Assembly: GCA_036571765.1 (NCBI GenBank)
Contig: BROE01000004.1
Location: 767,016-831,015, forward strand
From: Plecoglossus altivelis
Taxonomy: Eukaryota > Chordata > Actinopteri > Osmeriformes > Plecoglossidae
Direction: 5' to 3'
Length of the DNA: 64,000 bases
Positions within the stretch are counted from its first letter, which is position 1, and every line of letters begins with the position of its first letter. Below the pieces are notes generated by a model that made no database searches, was not told where the DNA came from, and saw only the letters and a program-made list of their open reading frames with translations. Below are positions 48,801-59,000 of the stretch, in pieces. A program made the position numbers and the translations under genes.

Positions 48801-51800
48801 TAATGCTAACCCAGCTGGTGGTTAGGTGTATGGGAGCACTTACTCCAGGGGTGTTAAATCCTGGTCGTCAAATGAATGGTCATTATCAGGCTTCCACAGA
48901 GCTTGATAACAAACCATTCATTAGAGTCAGGTGTACCACAGCAGGGAAACATCTAAAACAGTTGTGGTTAAACCATGTGTCATCAAGAGCCAAGACAGTG
49001 CAGGTTTTAGAGTCAACCAAGTACAACACCAGCTGATTTAGCTGAATGGAGCAACACATTATTGAAATCAGCTCATGTAGTGTCTAGTTAACACGAAAAC
49101 CATGCCCCCTCTTGGCCCTCGATAGCATATGGTTTCAACACCACTGATCCAAAACTGTCAGGACAGTGGCCCTCGAGGATCAGGATTTGAAACCTGCGAC
49201 TTACTCTGAGGTCTCCGGTCCCAGGGAAGTACTCTCCGTACTTGTGGAAGGACACCGTCATGACTCTGTCTGTGGTGTAGAAGGCCTCCTCTACCCCGTC
49301 GCCATGGTGAATGTCGATGTCGATGTAGAGCACCCTCTGGTGGTACCTGAGAGATGGACGTCGTCGATTAGCGAGTGAGAGAAAAGGCAGAAGGGTGGAA
49401 AGTGCACGCACGCGCGCGCACACACACCTTGTTTTCTCGCATAAAACATCTCATCTCCTACTGGAGTATGAGAGATGAGATCATGGATTACCTGAGTTAA
49501 GGGACTAGCTGAATGAATCAGTGCATTATGTTTCATATATGTTCTCTGTTTGCACGTCCCTGCCACAGTAAATCAGTAAATTCTGTGCTTGTATATCTTG
49601 CATGGCGAATAAAACCGATTCTGATTCTAGAACCAATTCTGATTCTAGAACCGATTCTGTTTCTAAAACCGATTCTGATTCTAAGTGAAGCGTGCAAACA
49701 AGCTTTGGTTTGTTTGAAAGATTCTCTTACTTGAGCAGCTCTAGGATGGCCAGGACGATGTCGTTGACGTAGCAGAAGCCAGAGGCCTCAGACTTCTTGG
49801 CGTGATGAAGTCCTCCAGCCCAGTTCACAGCTATGTCAGTCTGCTGCCGGTTAAGCTTCACTGAGCCAGCTGGGACACAGGGAGGACAAACTGGGCTTTG
49901 GGAACAGCATTTCACAGAGGGAGGACAAACTGGGCTTTGGGAACAGCATTCCACAGAGGGAGGACAAACTGGGCTTTGGGAACAGCATTTCACAGGGGGA
50001 GGACAAACTGGGCTTTGGGAACAGAATTTCACAGAGGGAGGACAAACTGGGCTTTGGGAACGGCATTTCACAGAGGGAGGACAAACTGGGCTTTGAGAAC
50101 AGAATTTCACAGAGGGAGGACAAACTGGGCTTTGGGAACAGCATTTCACAGAGGGAGGACAAACTGGGCTTTGGGAACAGCATTTCACAGAGGGAGGACA
50201 AACTGGGCTTTGTGAACAGCATTTCACAGAGGGAGGACAAACTGGGCTTTGGGAACAGCATTTCACAGAGGGAGGACAAACTGGGCTTCGGGAACAGCAT
50301 TTCACAGAGGGAGGACAAACTGGGCTTTGGGAACAGCATTTCACAGAGGGAGGACAGACTGGGCTTTGGGAACAGCATTTCACAGAGGGAGGACAGACTG
50401 GGCTTTGGGAACAGCATTTCACAGAGCGAGGGCAAACTGGGCTTTGGGAACAGCATTCCACAGAGGGAGGACAAACTGGGCTTTGGGAACAGCATTTCAC
50501 AGAGGGAGGACAAACTGGGCTTTGGGAACAGCATTTCACAGAGCGAGGGCAAACAACAGAGAAATCTTCGACAGCAGTGAGCTTCAGAGAAGTGAGTAAG
50601 GCAGCTGTTATAATAATATCCACGGTCTGCCTCTACATCCACGCTGCGCTGAGCCAAATCCTCCTGCCTGATGTACAGCTGCCTTAGCTGGTTCAGGACC
50701 ACTGGGGTGGTATATGCCTCCAGGGTATTAGACTAGAGACAGCCTGACAAGCGCTTCTTGTTCCTCTTTCCATGGGATGACAACTATAATCATATGCTAA
50801 TAAGAAAAGCCTTGCTGCAAAAGATGTGACAAATACCTTCTAACGGGACGGATGACAGGAGACTCGTCACTTTGCTGAGTAAAAGGAGAACGTGACGGTG
50901 CCGGCATCCAAATAGGATGAGGAGGAAACCTACCTGCAGATCCTCCAGTGGACAGCTGGCAGAACTCGAACAAGCCGTCGAAAACGGGACAATCCTCTCC
51001 AACGTTGACTACCAGAGAAGAAGGGTGGGATTCATTCTGATTAATGATCGGCAAGAAAGTTCGCTTGGGATGACCGAGGACAGGAATACAAATCACAGCA
51101 TCGTATTTTTCCATCTATCAACAAGAGTGTTGCCTTCAGGTGTCTGATAGGTGAGGTCACAGGATCAGCTGACAGGACTTACATCGTTGCATTTGCTTGC
51201 TGAACTCCGACATGTTATCCGGTCGAATCGACCGCAGGAACTTGATGTAATCGTCGCTGTGGTACTTGGTCATCTCTTCTGCGGTGGCTTTGTGAGGTCT
51301 CTGTAACACCAAGACAACACCAACAGAATCAGAATCAGAATCCGTTTATTGCCATTGTCAGTGAAGTTCACAAACGTAGGAACTTGCTTCGGCGTAGGTG
51401 CAACATAAAGCAATAAGGACGGCTGTCAGAGGCAATAAGGGTTGTTTACTACTTGATAAGTTTACTTCACGTACATATATTTCCATTTTTCTGTAGAGTC
51501 CATAGTTCAGAAGCAGGTTGTGGGTCATACGGATTCTGTGTGGTTTCATAGGGTGACCTTGTCCGTAGTAATAATTTCCGATATCACCTGCAAAAGAGAA
51601 ACGTTATTAGCATTTCTGTTGGGTGAAAACATTTTACAATAACGTATAATAAGGCACAACAGCACTGATGCACTAAGTGATATTTTCCGTTTAGGGTAAT
51701 TCAGCTTGATGCCTAATACCATAATCAGATTGTATTATTTTGATTATGAGCGATACGACTAAAAAAGTTTTACTAGTAATTTAGAACCAGTCATATGGTA

Positions 51801-52429
51801 GACTGCCACAACTGCGCAGGGCCCTAGTGAAATAGCAAATGAATGAACTTGCTAGTTTACGTGGAAAGAAAACGTAGTCACAAAAAATTTAAGCCATGTA
51901 CTTTACAGCATAATACTAGCTTGTATGCGATGCTGTACTGTATTTTCTCAACTACAAAGTAAAATCATCAGACAGCTGAAAAGGCAAAAAATGGAAAAGG
52001 GCTTGATGGTTTTGCTATACGATGTGATAGCGGGTTAGCTAATTTAGCTACCTTATCACATAAGTCTAAACAACTGACCCTTGCATGTACCAGCAACTTC
52101 GACCAGATTAAATAGATTGCAAACTGTCTTAAACTAGCGTAAATTCGTATTTGACTACTTGGTGGATGGTTGAATTCAGGCACATTTCCAGTGACGGAGA
52201 TTACACATAGAGATGGTAGAGATACTGGCTAGACAATCAAGTAATGTTCGATTACGGAAAGTAGTTTTCTCGTGTTGCTTGCAGTGTTAGCATTGTTGCT
52301 CGGTCGAGCTAACGATTGCTATCGAGCACTAGATGTATTTTCACTCATTCTCTAAATACAGATTATTTCCTTACCGTCATAGTAGTAGCAAACTTTTTTC
52401 TTGGTTCCACCTGCAACCGTGTACGCCAT
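45882..52429 (-). CDS. hdac2: Hdac2, class I histone deacetylase 2 (14 coding exons)
   Basis: Exons in transcription order: 52429-52375, 51587-51475, 51300-51183, 51008-50934, 49869-49731, 49346-49205, 48667-48575, 48334-48226, 47933-47793, 47313-47205, 46881-46751, 46341-46186, 46079-46022, 45912-45882. All have GT/AG borders and compatible phases, giving 1470 nt and 489 aa (human HDAC2 is 488). The nuclear Zn-dependent lysine deacetylase works in Sin3, NuRD and CoREST complexes. Visible residues are the catalytic pair His142/His143, zinc ligands Asp178, His180 and Asp266, and transition-state Tyr305 in GGGGYTIRN. The tail has the CK2-type acidic region with Ser423 and Ser425 in EEFSESEDEGE; Thr395 stands where human has Ser394. 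MAYT at the start and ASDKRIACDEEF in the tail fit HDAC2, not HDAC1. The exon 13 donor is GTCGGT, weaker than the rest. Most introns contain repeats or transposon fragments (listed separately). The gene is tail-to-tail with marcks. Confidence 0.97.
46483..46683. mobile_element. hAT-like MITE in hdac2 intron 11
   Basis: A 201-bp palindromic-ended element starts CAGGGGTGTCCAATCCTGG and ends with its inverse (CCAGGATTGGACACCCCTG). Flanks are GTTTAATC (46475-46482) and GTTTAACC (46684-46691), an 8-bp target duplication with one mismatch. There is no coding capacity. CAG ends plus an 8-bp duplication are typical of the hAT superfamily. Confidence 0.85.
46935..47070 (+). repeat. 28-bp minisatellite in hdac2 intron 10
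   Basis: About 4-5 copies of GGTGCACTTGATACGGTACG followed by CTACATAT, with CAC/CGC variants. It fills over a third of the 323-bp intron. Confidence 0.9.
47550..47780. mobile_element. hAT-like MITE beside the intron 9 splice donor of hdac2
   Basis: The 231-bp element has perfect 13-bp terminal inverted repeats (TAGGGTTGCCAAC ... GTTGGCAACCCTA). A perfect 8-bp target duplication, GTTGAAAC, lies at 47542-47549 and 47781-47788. It is non-coding. The exon 9 donor lies at 47792-47791, so the duplication begins at intron position +5. It makes up about half of the 479-bp intron. Confidence 0.92.
47975..48195 (+). repeat. GTAACAATG-type degenerate tandem repeat in hdac2 intron 8
   Basis: About 220 bp of degenerate units with GGTAACAATGG, ACATGCTAACAATG and GTAACATTGAGT. 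A higher-order unit of roughly 60-70 bp is repeated at least twice. Confidence 0.8.
48395..48542 (+). repeat. CT-rich microsatellite in hdac2 intron 7
   Basis: Pyrimidine-rich on + (TCCTCCCCCACTCC units). It is therefore purine-rich in the hdac2 transcript and does not act as a polypyrimidine tract there. Confidence 0.85.
48846..49198. mobile_element. hAT-like MITE that duplicated the exon 6 splice donor of hdac2
   Basis: The 353-bp element starts CAGGGGTGTTAAATCCTGG and ends CAGGATTTGAAACCTGCG, an imperfect inverse. Perfect 8-bp direct repeats, ACTTACTC, lie at 48838-48845 and 49199-49206. The right copy spans the exon 6/intron 6 border: on the minus strand it reads GA|GTAAGT. The left half resembles the CAGGGGT family at 46483, 53373 and 58008. 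The extra length (about 48960-49150) looks like a second palindromic repeat nested within it. Confidence 0.8.
49530..49690 (+). mobile_element. Retroelement-like 3' tail in hdac2 intron 5
   Basis: The segment ends CTTGCATGGCGAATAAAACC followed by repeats of GATTCTGATTCTAGAACC. An AATAAA-like motif followed by (GATTCT)n is the usual look of the 3' end of a common fish non-LTR retroelement. I cannot assign the family. No coding part is present. Confidence 0.5.
49876..50560 (-). repeat. 39-bp minisatellite in hdac2 intron 4, about 17 copies
   Basis: Tandem copies of a 39-bp unit (on +: CACAGAGGGAGGACAAACTG then GGCTTTGGGAACAGCATTT) occupy most of the 1064-bp intron 4 and end within 10 bp of the exon 5 acceptor. 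On the transcript strand the unit is pyrimidine-rich and contains CCCAG. The period is a multiple of three and no stop occurs in the exon 5 frame, so an open frame runs from the array straight into exon 5. Confidence 0.95.
51328..51425 (-). mobile_element. Retroelement-like 3' tail in hdac2 intron 2
   Basis: On the minus strand it ends GGCAATAAACGGATTCTGATTCTGATTCTG, preceded by TTGCACCTACGCCGAAGCAAG. This is the same kind of tail as at 49530-49690 but in the opposite orientation. It fills over half of the 174-bp intron 2. Confidence 0.55.
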
Positions 52430-52640
52430 ACTCGGTCAATCAGATCGTATTCCTTTTGTTTTACAAAATATGAACCGGGTCGAATGCTAGCACAGTAGCT
52501 AGTCTAGCTTGGAGAGAAGAAAGAACGATAGCAGCGAGCAAGAGATTATTAAAAGGGGGCGGGACAAAGGATACTCGCTTGTGTTGCACTCAAGGAGGTT
52601 AAGTTTGTGTTCCGGTGTTGCGCAGAATTCAGTTCCCCTT
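52430..52640 (-). promoter_or_regulatory. Probable promoter of hdac2
   Basis: The region just upstream of the start codon has a GC box (GGGGGCGGGAC, 52555-52565) and no TATA box, as expected for a housekeeping chromatin gene. The transcription start is probably between the GC box and 52430. Confidence 0.5.
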
Positions 52641-54555
52641 TTTCTCCCTCCTTTCTCCTCCTGCGCGACATAATGGCGTTTTCTCTTGATGTGCTGAACG
52701 TAAAATAATCGCCTGTGTTCGATAATAGTTAACTCTACTTACTTTACATGAGCATAAGGTACTTTTGTGGAAGTTGGTTCGATGTCGGTCTGATTTCCCT
52801 GGGGGAACAGATGTCCCTGAAGGCCTGGTGAAAGTGGTTCCCCCCTGTCAATTACAGTCTAGACATTTCTAAAGCACTACAGTGATGCTGGTGATGTATG
52901 TTATTGTGATCATTACGTCTAACAAGTTTCATTTATACACCAATTTTAACACTAATAACAGGAGTTGAACAGCCTCGTGAATAATCTGGCACACTTGAGA
53001 AAAATGAGAAGAATGGACACATTGTTGAGCATTTATAATTTTACGTTTTACAAGATGAGATCTTTTCACAACAATAAGATGCAGCATGCAAAGATATTAT
53101 GACAGAATATTTTAGTCAAAATAACTTGTGTGTAGATATTCTGAATAGCACAGGTATAACACAAGGTGTCATCCTTTACCAGGTCAGACTATGTCAGAGA
53201 TCTTCCTTTAGCCTGGCCTCAGACTGATACAGTGCATGATAGCTCTGATTGCTGAATAAGGCAGCAATTATTTGTCCGCCTTTTAACATTTATAGTATAG
53301 GTATTGGTGCAATCTTTAAAAACATTTTCTAAACGTGAGTTTCTCTCTTCATATTTGAAGTAGCGTCTAGATCAGGGGTGGGCAATCCTGGTCCTCGAGG
53401 GCCGCTGTCCTACATCTGATTCAAACGAATGGGTCGTTATCAAGCTCTGTGGAAGCCTGATAATTATAAACAGATGTGCTAAAGCAGGAACACATCTAAA
53501 ACTTTCAGGACAGCGGCCCCTGAGGACCAGGATTGCCCACCCCTGGTGTAGATGTATTTGTGATTAATAGATGGCCAATATATCAGAATAAAAGCTGAAA
53601 TAATACTAACACCGTCAAGTTCTTAAATGTTCTTTTAATTAAATATTTTTTGTTACAGAATGACACAGAATGGGTACTTGCACAGAAGACAAATCTGTTC
53701 AGAATAAACACCAGTTTGTTTCGTACGAACTATCAGAAAACATTTTACTATGGCTTTTTACTAAGGTTACTGATGAACCAATGTAAAATATGTCACGACA
53801 CACATACTTTACATAATGAATTGTATGCACTTGAAGACGTTATTTCAGTCAAGGTATTTTTCTTTTCTTTTTTGCATTTATGACCTTTTTATTTTTTATT
53901 TCTGACCTTGGAATATATGTGAAATTTTAGATACATGTACTTTATGTTAGATAAAATACATAGAAGTGTATCTGTCAAAAATATAGTGCATATTATAGCA
54001 ATGTCAATGGAAAACTAAATATATAAACGGTCTCAAGAAATATAATCATTCTGAATAAATAACTAAATAATTTAAATCAGGAATCCATACATAGGAATTG
54101 TCATTCTAAAATTACACTTCATTAAACAAAAACAGAGATAAATTAATTTATTATTCTATGTTTTAATGAATTTATAATTAATTTAACCATGTGTTTTTTA
54201 TGAAATGGTTTTACACCCTACTGTGTAGGGCACATGAATGAAACATGTGTTTGCAGAATCATTTAAAAAGCAATATGGCAACTTCATATGGACCTTAGTC
54301 TCAAAGTGTTTTGTGTTATTTGGGATAGGGTCATGTGTGAGGTATATGCAAGAAGATTAGGTGCTTTAAACTGAATCATTATACAACAACACAACCTCCA
54401 AACTATTTGAGTTTTTCCAACCAACACAGACAGATTCCAATACGTATTTGGTCACATTATAGTTCTTGTATTAAATTCAATCAAAGTGCTTTTAATATCC
54501 TTTTAATGGTGTTAAAAACGCTGCCTGTCGAAGACTTTCAAATCGACAAGTGTGA
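52640..54555. other. Intergenic stretch between hdac2 and hs3st5
   Basis: AT-rich DNA with one MITE (53373-53545) and no supported exon. The 3' UTR of hs3st5 (minus strand) must lie in its right part; several TTTATT motifs (for example 53888-53893) could be its poly(A) signal, but none stands out. Confidence 0.45.
53373..53545. mobile_element. hAT-like MITE upstream of hdac2
   Basis: The 173-bp element starts CAGGGGTGGGCAATCCTGG and ends with its inverse CCAGGATTGCCCACCCCTG. It has an 8-bp target duplication with one mismatch (GTCTAGAT at 53365-53372, GTGTAGAT at 53546-53553). Same family as 46483-46683 and 58008-58219. Confidence 0.88.
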
Positions 54556-54561
54556 AGTTCA

Positions 54562-55991
54562 TCAGGGCCAGTTGAATGTCCTGCCAGTGATCTGGTAAAA
54601 CTTTTGATTAAACGGATGAAAGAACTTCCTCAGTTTGTTCACCACTGAAGGGTCCACCTCTGGGTGAATCCTTCCCTTGCTTCCTGCCAGGCACTTGTTG
54701 AAGACAATGTTAAATCGCAGGCAGTAAAACCCTCTGGTGACATTGAAGTACAGGTTATAGTGGCTGATCCTGGATGGGAGGTTGAGAAAACGCTCCACCA
54801 GCTGTAGCTCTGGCAGCGGGTCCGTGATGAGCCGGTCTCCGTCCACAATGTGGAACTGCTCCACCGGGAAGTATTTCAACCACCGCTCCAGATGCTTGGT
54901 GTAAATGCTGGTCCGTACAGCCTTGTACTTGGTGTTTACCTCGCAGGTGCTGGTGTCGATAGCCAGCTTCTCAAACTTGTGGTACGTCTTGTTTTTGCGC
55001 TCCTTGCCCTCCAGAACCTGCGTGTAGTCAGACACCGCCCTGGTGGTGGGCTCACGCACGATGATCAGCAGCTTGATGGAGGAGTTCATCTTGAAGATGC
55101 GCTCAGGCACCTCATCCGTGATAAAATAGGCGGGGCTCTTCTCGATGGTGATCTGATGGGGGAAAGAGAAGGGCATCTTCTCCCGGTACCAGTCGATTCC
55201 CCGGGCGTAATTCTGGTCATTGTCAAAGAAGTGGATCTCCTGCGAGGCCTTGACCACCGCTGGGTGCAGGTTGAGCATCTCCAGCAGGGCCCGCGTGCCC
55301 CCCTTACGGACCCCGATGATAATGGCCCGCGGCAGCTGCTGAACCAGGTTGTGCAGGCGGATCTGCTCCTTGGTGGCATTGCCCTTGCGGAACTCGTGAA
55401 GCAGACCTCGCTTGTACTGCAGGGTCCGGAGAGGAATCTGCTCCGGCACGCCAGGAGGGGGCAGTCTGCTCTCAACGGGGCAAATCGGCTGGAGCCTGAA
55501 GAAACGCAAGTGTGAGTTCGTACGTCGTGTTGATACATTATCGTACATGAGGAATCATGTTGAAATGCGTTGATACGTTATCGTACATGCTGAATCATGT
55601 TCAAATAAGTTGGTATATTCATGTTGAAATGCTTCGATACGTTATCGTGCATGCTGAATCATGTTGAAATGCGTTGATACGTTATCGTACATGCTGAATC
55701 ATGTTCCAATGAGTTGATACATTCTCGTACATGCTGAATCATGTTCAAATGAGTTGGTACATTCTCATCCGTGCAGAATCATGTTCAAATGAGTTTATAC
55801 GTTCTTGTACATGCTGAATCATGTTCAAAGTATATAAAACAAATCGACTGTAAGGTCATACTGAGCATGACCGTGAAAACCAACCTATCCAAGCTCCCAA
55901 CTCTGGCTACCAGATACAGGAGACTCCCGATAGCAAGGCTGCCCAGCACGAATAGCTTCTGTCTCAGCCACGCCTGCTGTTTGAATAGCAT
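54562..55991 (-). CDS. hs3st5: Hs3st5, heparan sulfate glucosamine 3-O-sulfotransferase 5 (two coding exons)
   Basis: The first coding exon is 55991-55885 and the second 55495-54562 (donor GATAG|GTTGGT, acceptor TTCAG|GCTCC). The product is 346 aa, the same length as the human protein. It is a Golgi type II enzyme that transfers sulfate from PAPS to the 3-OH of glucosamine in heparan sulfate. Residues 12-31 form the membrane anchor. The 5'-PAPS loop GVRKGGTR is at 97-104 with Lys100. The catalytic Glu122 is in ASQEIHFFD. The 3'-phosphate region IIVREPTTRAVSDY has Arg183 and Ser191. Cys294/Cys304 is the likely disulfide, followed by KGRIHPEVD. N-glycosylation sequons are Asn75, Asn173, Asn204 and Asn287. 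An acceptor CCACAG|GCTG at 56027 suggests the first coding exon starts there, with non-coding exons further upstream. The intron between the coding exons is only 389 bp and is mostly a minisatellite. The 221-codon frame on the + strand is a shadow. Confidence 0.97.
55525..55828 (-). repeat. 40-bp minisatellite filling the hs3st5 coding intron
   Basis: About seven copies of a 40-bp unit (on +: GAATCATGTTCAAATGAGTT then GATACGTTATCGTACATGCT). GAATC starts at 55552, 55592, 55656, 55696, 55736, 55776 and 55816; one copy is truncated. The array makes up about three quarters of the 389-bp intron. Confidence 0.93.
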
Positions 55992-56029
55992 GGCCCTCCA
56001 TCAATCTTCAGGACTGCGTCTTCAGCCTG

Positions 56030-59000
56030 TGGAGAGCAGAGCACATAAACCACTAATCACCGCGAGCAGAGAGACGGCCTAATGTTTATTAACACGCACT
56101 CCATCAAGTCTTACAAGTGATTAGGCCCACACTCACAAGAGCCTGCAAAGTGCTGCAATGCCATTAGAGCTCACGCCCACCACTCGCAAGCTCCAGCTAA
56201 CTTCCTTCGTTCTTTCTGTCATCTCTTGGCTCTCGGATCAGTTAGAACTGCTAGCTTCTCCTGGGATTGTTTCCTTGTATCTTATTCTGCCAACGCAAAT
56301 TATACCGTGCATTCATTAGCCCGAGAGGAGACGTGTTGTTTTTGTCGAATGTGAATGTCTCCCAATTGTATTGTTGAAACTCTGGGGAATAGTGATTCAT
56401 TTTGTACCAGAACTTGTTAAAACAGGATACAAATTAAATTTCCATCCAAGCCACATGTCACAGAATATTTCTGATCGAAAAGACAATGCAGTTGTTGGAA
56501 AAGTCATGACCACAGCAAACCGCAGCCTGTGGAAAGTAAAACGGTATGAGATCAAAGGAACAGGGAAATGTGACCTCATTCTTCGCCAACTTCATCCCTC
56601 GTGTGTAACCTAGAAAACATATTCTACCACACAGAAAAGTTTTCTAAAGAAGTCCATTTACATCATAAGACGGTGTGTTTGTCCTTGGCAACACATCAAA
56701 GACAGACTGAGTAATCTTATTGTTTTAAGATTATTGAAATTACGCTGCCTAAGAAGATTAACTTGTAGTGCCGGCTGAGGAAAAAACTCTTAAACATATA
56801 GGACATGGATGACTCCTATGACCTTCACTGAAATTAAATACAAGAAAATACATTCCTCTTATCAACCTAGTGAGGGCAGTGTTTCATTATCTACTACAAT
56901 GGTCAACTCATAGTTTTCAGGAGACTACATCTGAAGAAGAATCAAGTTTTTTCATCGTTGCCTGCTGGAGCAGAGTGAGAGGAATACAGAACAGATCTTC
57001 ATGATTTAAAAAACCAGCATCGTCCAAACAATGTAATCGGTCAGCTATGATATGATGGACTATGTGTGGTTCCAAGCTGTAAAGAGATGATTTATAAGCT
57101 GTAGATCATCTCTTTCAACATTTAGTAGTATTGCAACCTGTAAAACCCATAGCACTGGTGTATAGAAGTTTAGTAACAGTTATCCCTACAATAGCAGGCT
57201 AATGTGTAGCATATGTCTGTAACAATTCCCCCTATAGCAGACAGCTAACATTATTTGTGGTTTTATACTCGAAGCTAATATACAAACTCCAACACGGATG
57301 TTCACAGAGCCCTGTAACCATAACTGGAGTAAATAAGTAATTTGACTGACTGGTAGTGGTCTCTTCAACACAGAATGCCACCAACAGTGAACAACTTCAA
57401 TGGTATCAGTCTAACAATACAAGAGAATAAATCCATTTAGCCAGAGGGCAGTGGCCATGTTTGAGGGCTCCCATTTAGAAATGAAATGGTTTTCATTACA
57501 GTTGGTAGTATCTTCAAGAGCAAATGGAGCTGTGTTCAATCTCTCGAGAAGTTTTTGCTTTTTTCCAAGATGGGTTTCCAGTGGGGCCCTCCTTGGGGCA
57601 GGGGGGGAGGGGAGGGGCGAGGGGCGGGTTGGGTGGTTCGAACGAACCTCCCCTCACTGCCAAAGATCCAGAATCTAAGTCGTTTAAAAAATAAAAATGT
57701 CAATGTGATTATTGTCATCAATGTTCATGACACATATACTGGGTTGCTGTTTCAAATGAATATGATACAATCATAATTAAATACAAAAGGAGGAGACAAA
57801 CAGCAAAAAGGTATACTTTTTGGAGAAAAAAAAAGACATTCCGTCTTTTAATAAGCTGTCTGCTGTAAGTCAGGCTTCTGCAGGGTGTCATCACACATTG
57901 CTGCAAAACATCTGGCTTCAAGAGATGAAGAGTTCAACATGCTAACTGTGGCTGAACCATGGTTTTCCCCTCGAACCCTCACTATCTCCTTTCCCTACCC
58001 CCTAGGACAGGGGTCTCCAATCCTGGTCCTTGAGGGCCACTGTCCTGAAGGTTTTAGATGTTTCCCTCCTCCAGCACACCTGATTCTAATGAATGAGCCA
58101 TTAGCAAGCTCTGTGGAAGCTTCATAATGACCCTTTATTAGACTCAGGTGTGCTGGAGCAGGGAAACACTGAAAACCTTCAGGACAGCGGCCCTCGAGGA
58201 CCAGGATTGGAGACCCCTGCCCTAGGATGATACACAGTACATACACATGGAAAACCTGAGACACATGAAAATCCATAGACAAACCTTCCTTTGATAAAGT
58301 ACATTTTAAAATGTCCTCTCACATTGTGACCCCACTGCCTGAGTTGACCATGACCATATCCTTTTCTGTTTTCCGTAAGAAAAAAAACGTATTAAATGTA
58401 AGAAAGGAGGGTGATTATACGAGAGTTATATGATTAACTGTAAAATACGATGGCTTTTCCTTCTTCTCGTGGTTCCTTTGTTGAGGAATCAGTTCAGATT
58501 TCGAACGTAACAAGAAACTGTCACTATTCAGTTGTCATAATCCCCCCCACACACACAAAAAAACACAAAAACACACAAAAACCAAGTTAAGAACTCATTA
58601 GTTTCATAAGGCTATCGATGCAGAATCTCACACAATGTGCCCTGAATAAACAGATATGACACGCTGAGATATTCTCTTTGACTTGAAGATAAAAAAGGTT
58701 TGCTTTGATTGAACAACCATAGGCTAGAGGCAGGGTACTGCGAAGTGGCACTGCGAAACAAAGAGACACTTTTTATTTTTATTCCAGAAGACATATCCTT
58801 GGAGAAGGAATTACAATTGTCTCCAGATGAATTGAACAGCCCCATCGATAAAAACCATGAGACGAATGAACTTTATTTGTGACATTTCACAAGAGTCAAA
58901 AAAAAAAGTTTTTGACAAGATGAGAAAAACGTTCTTTTAAGTCGCTTATTTTTGTTTTTTGTTTCCTGAATCTCGCTCTAGCTCTAAGTCAATTTGCAGT

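Noticed and set aside
49727..50623. 298-codon minus frame as a repeat protein gene
   Set aside because: It is the intron 4 minisatellite read through into hdac2 exon 5; a canonical acceptor separates them. Kept only as a finding about decoy splicing.
45882..52429. Annotation of the deacetylase as hdac1
   Set aside because: The MAYT start, the ASDKRIACDEEFSESEDEGEGGRRN tail segment split across motifs, total length 489 and position between marcks and hs3st5 all point to HDAC2.
54850..55515. 221-codon + frame opposite hs3st5
   Set aside because: Shadow of the hs3st5 coding exon; no independent signals.
57630..57650. tRNA B-box-like GGTTCGAAC
   Set aside because: No A box, no cloverleaf-forming arms at the right spacing.
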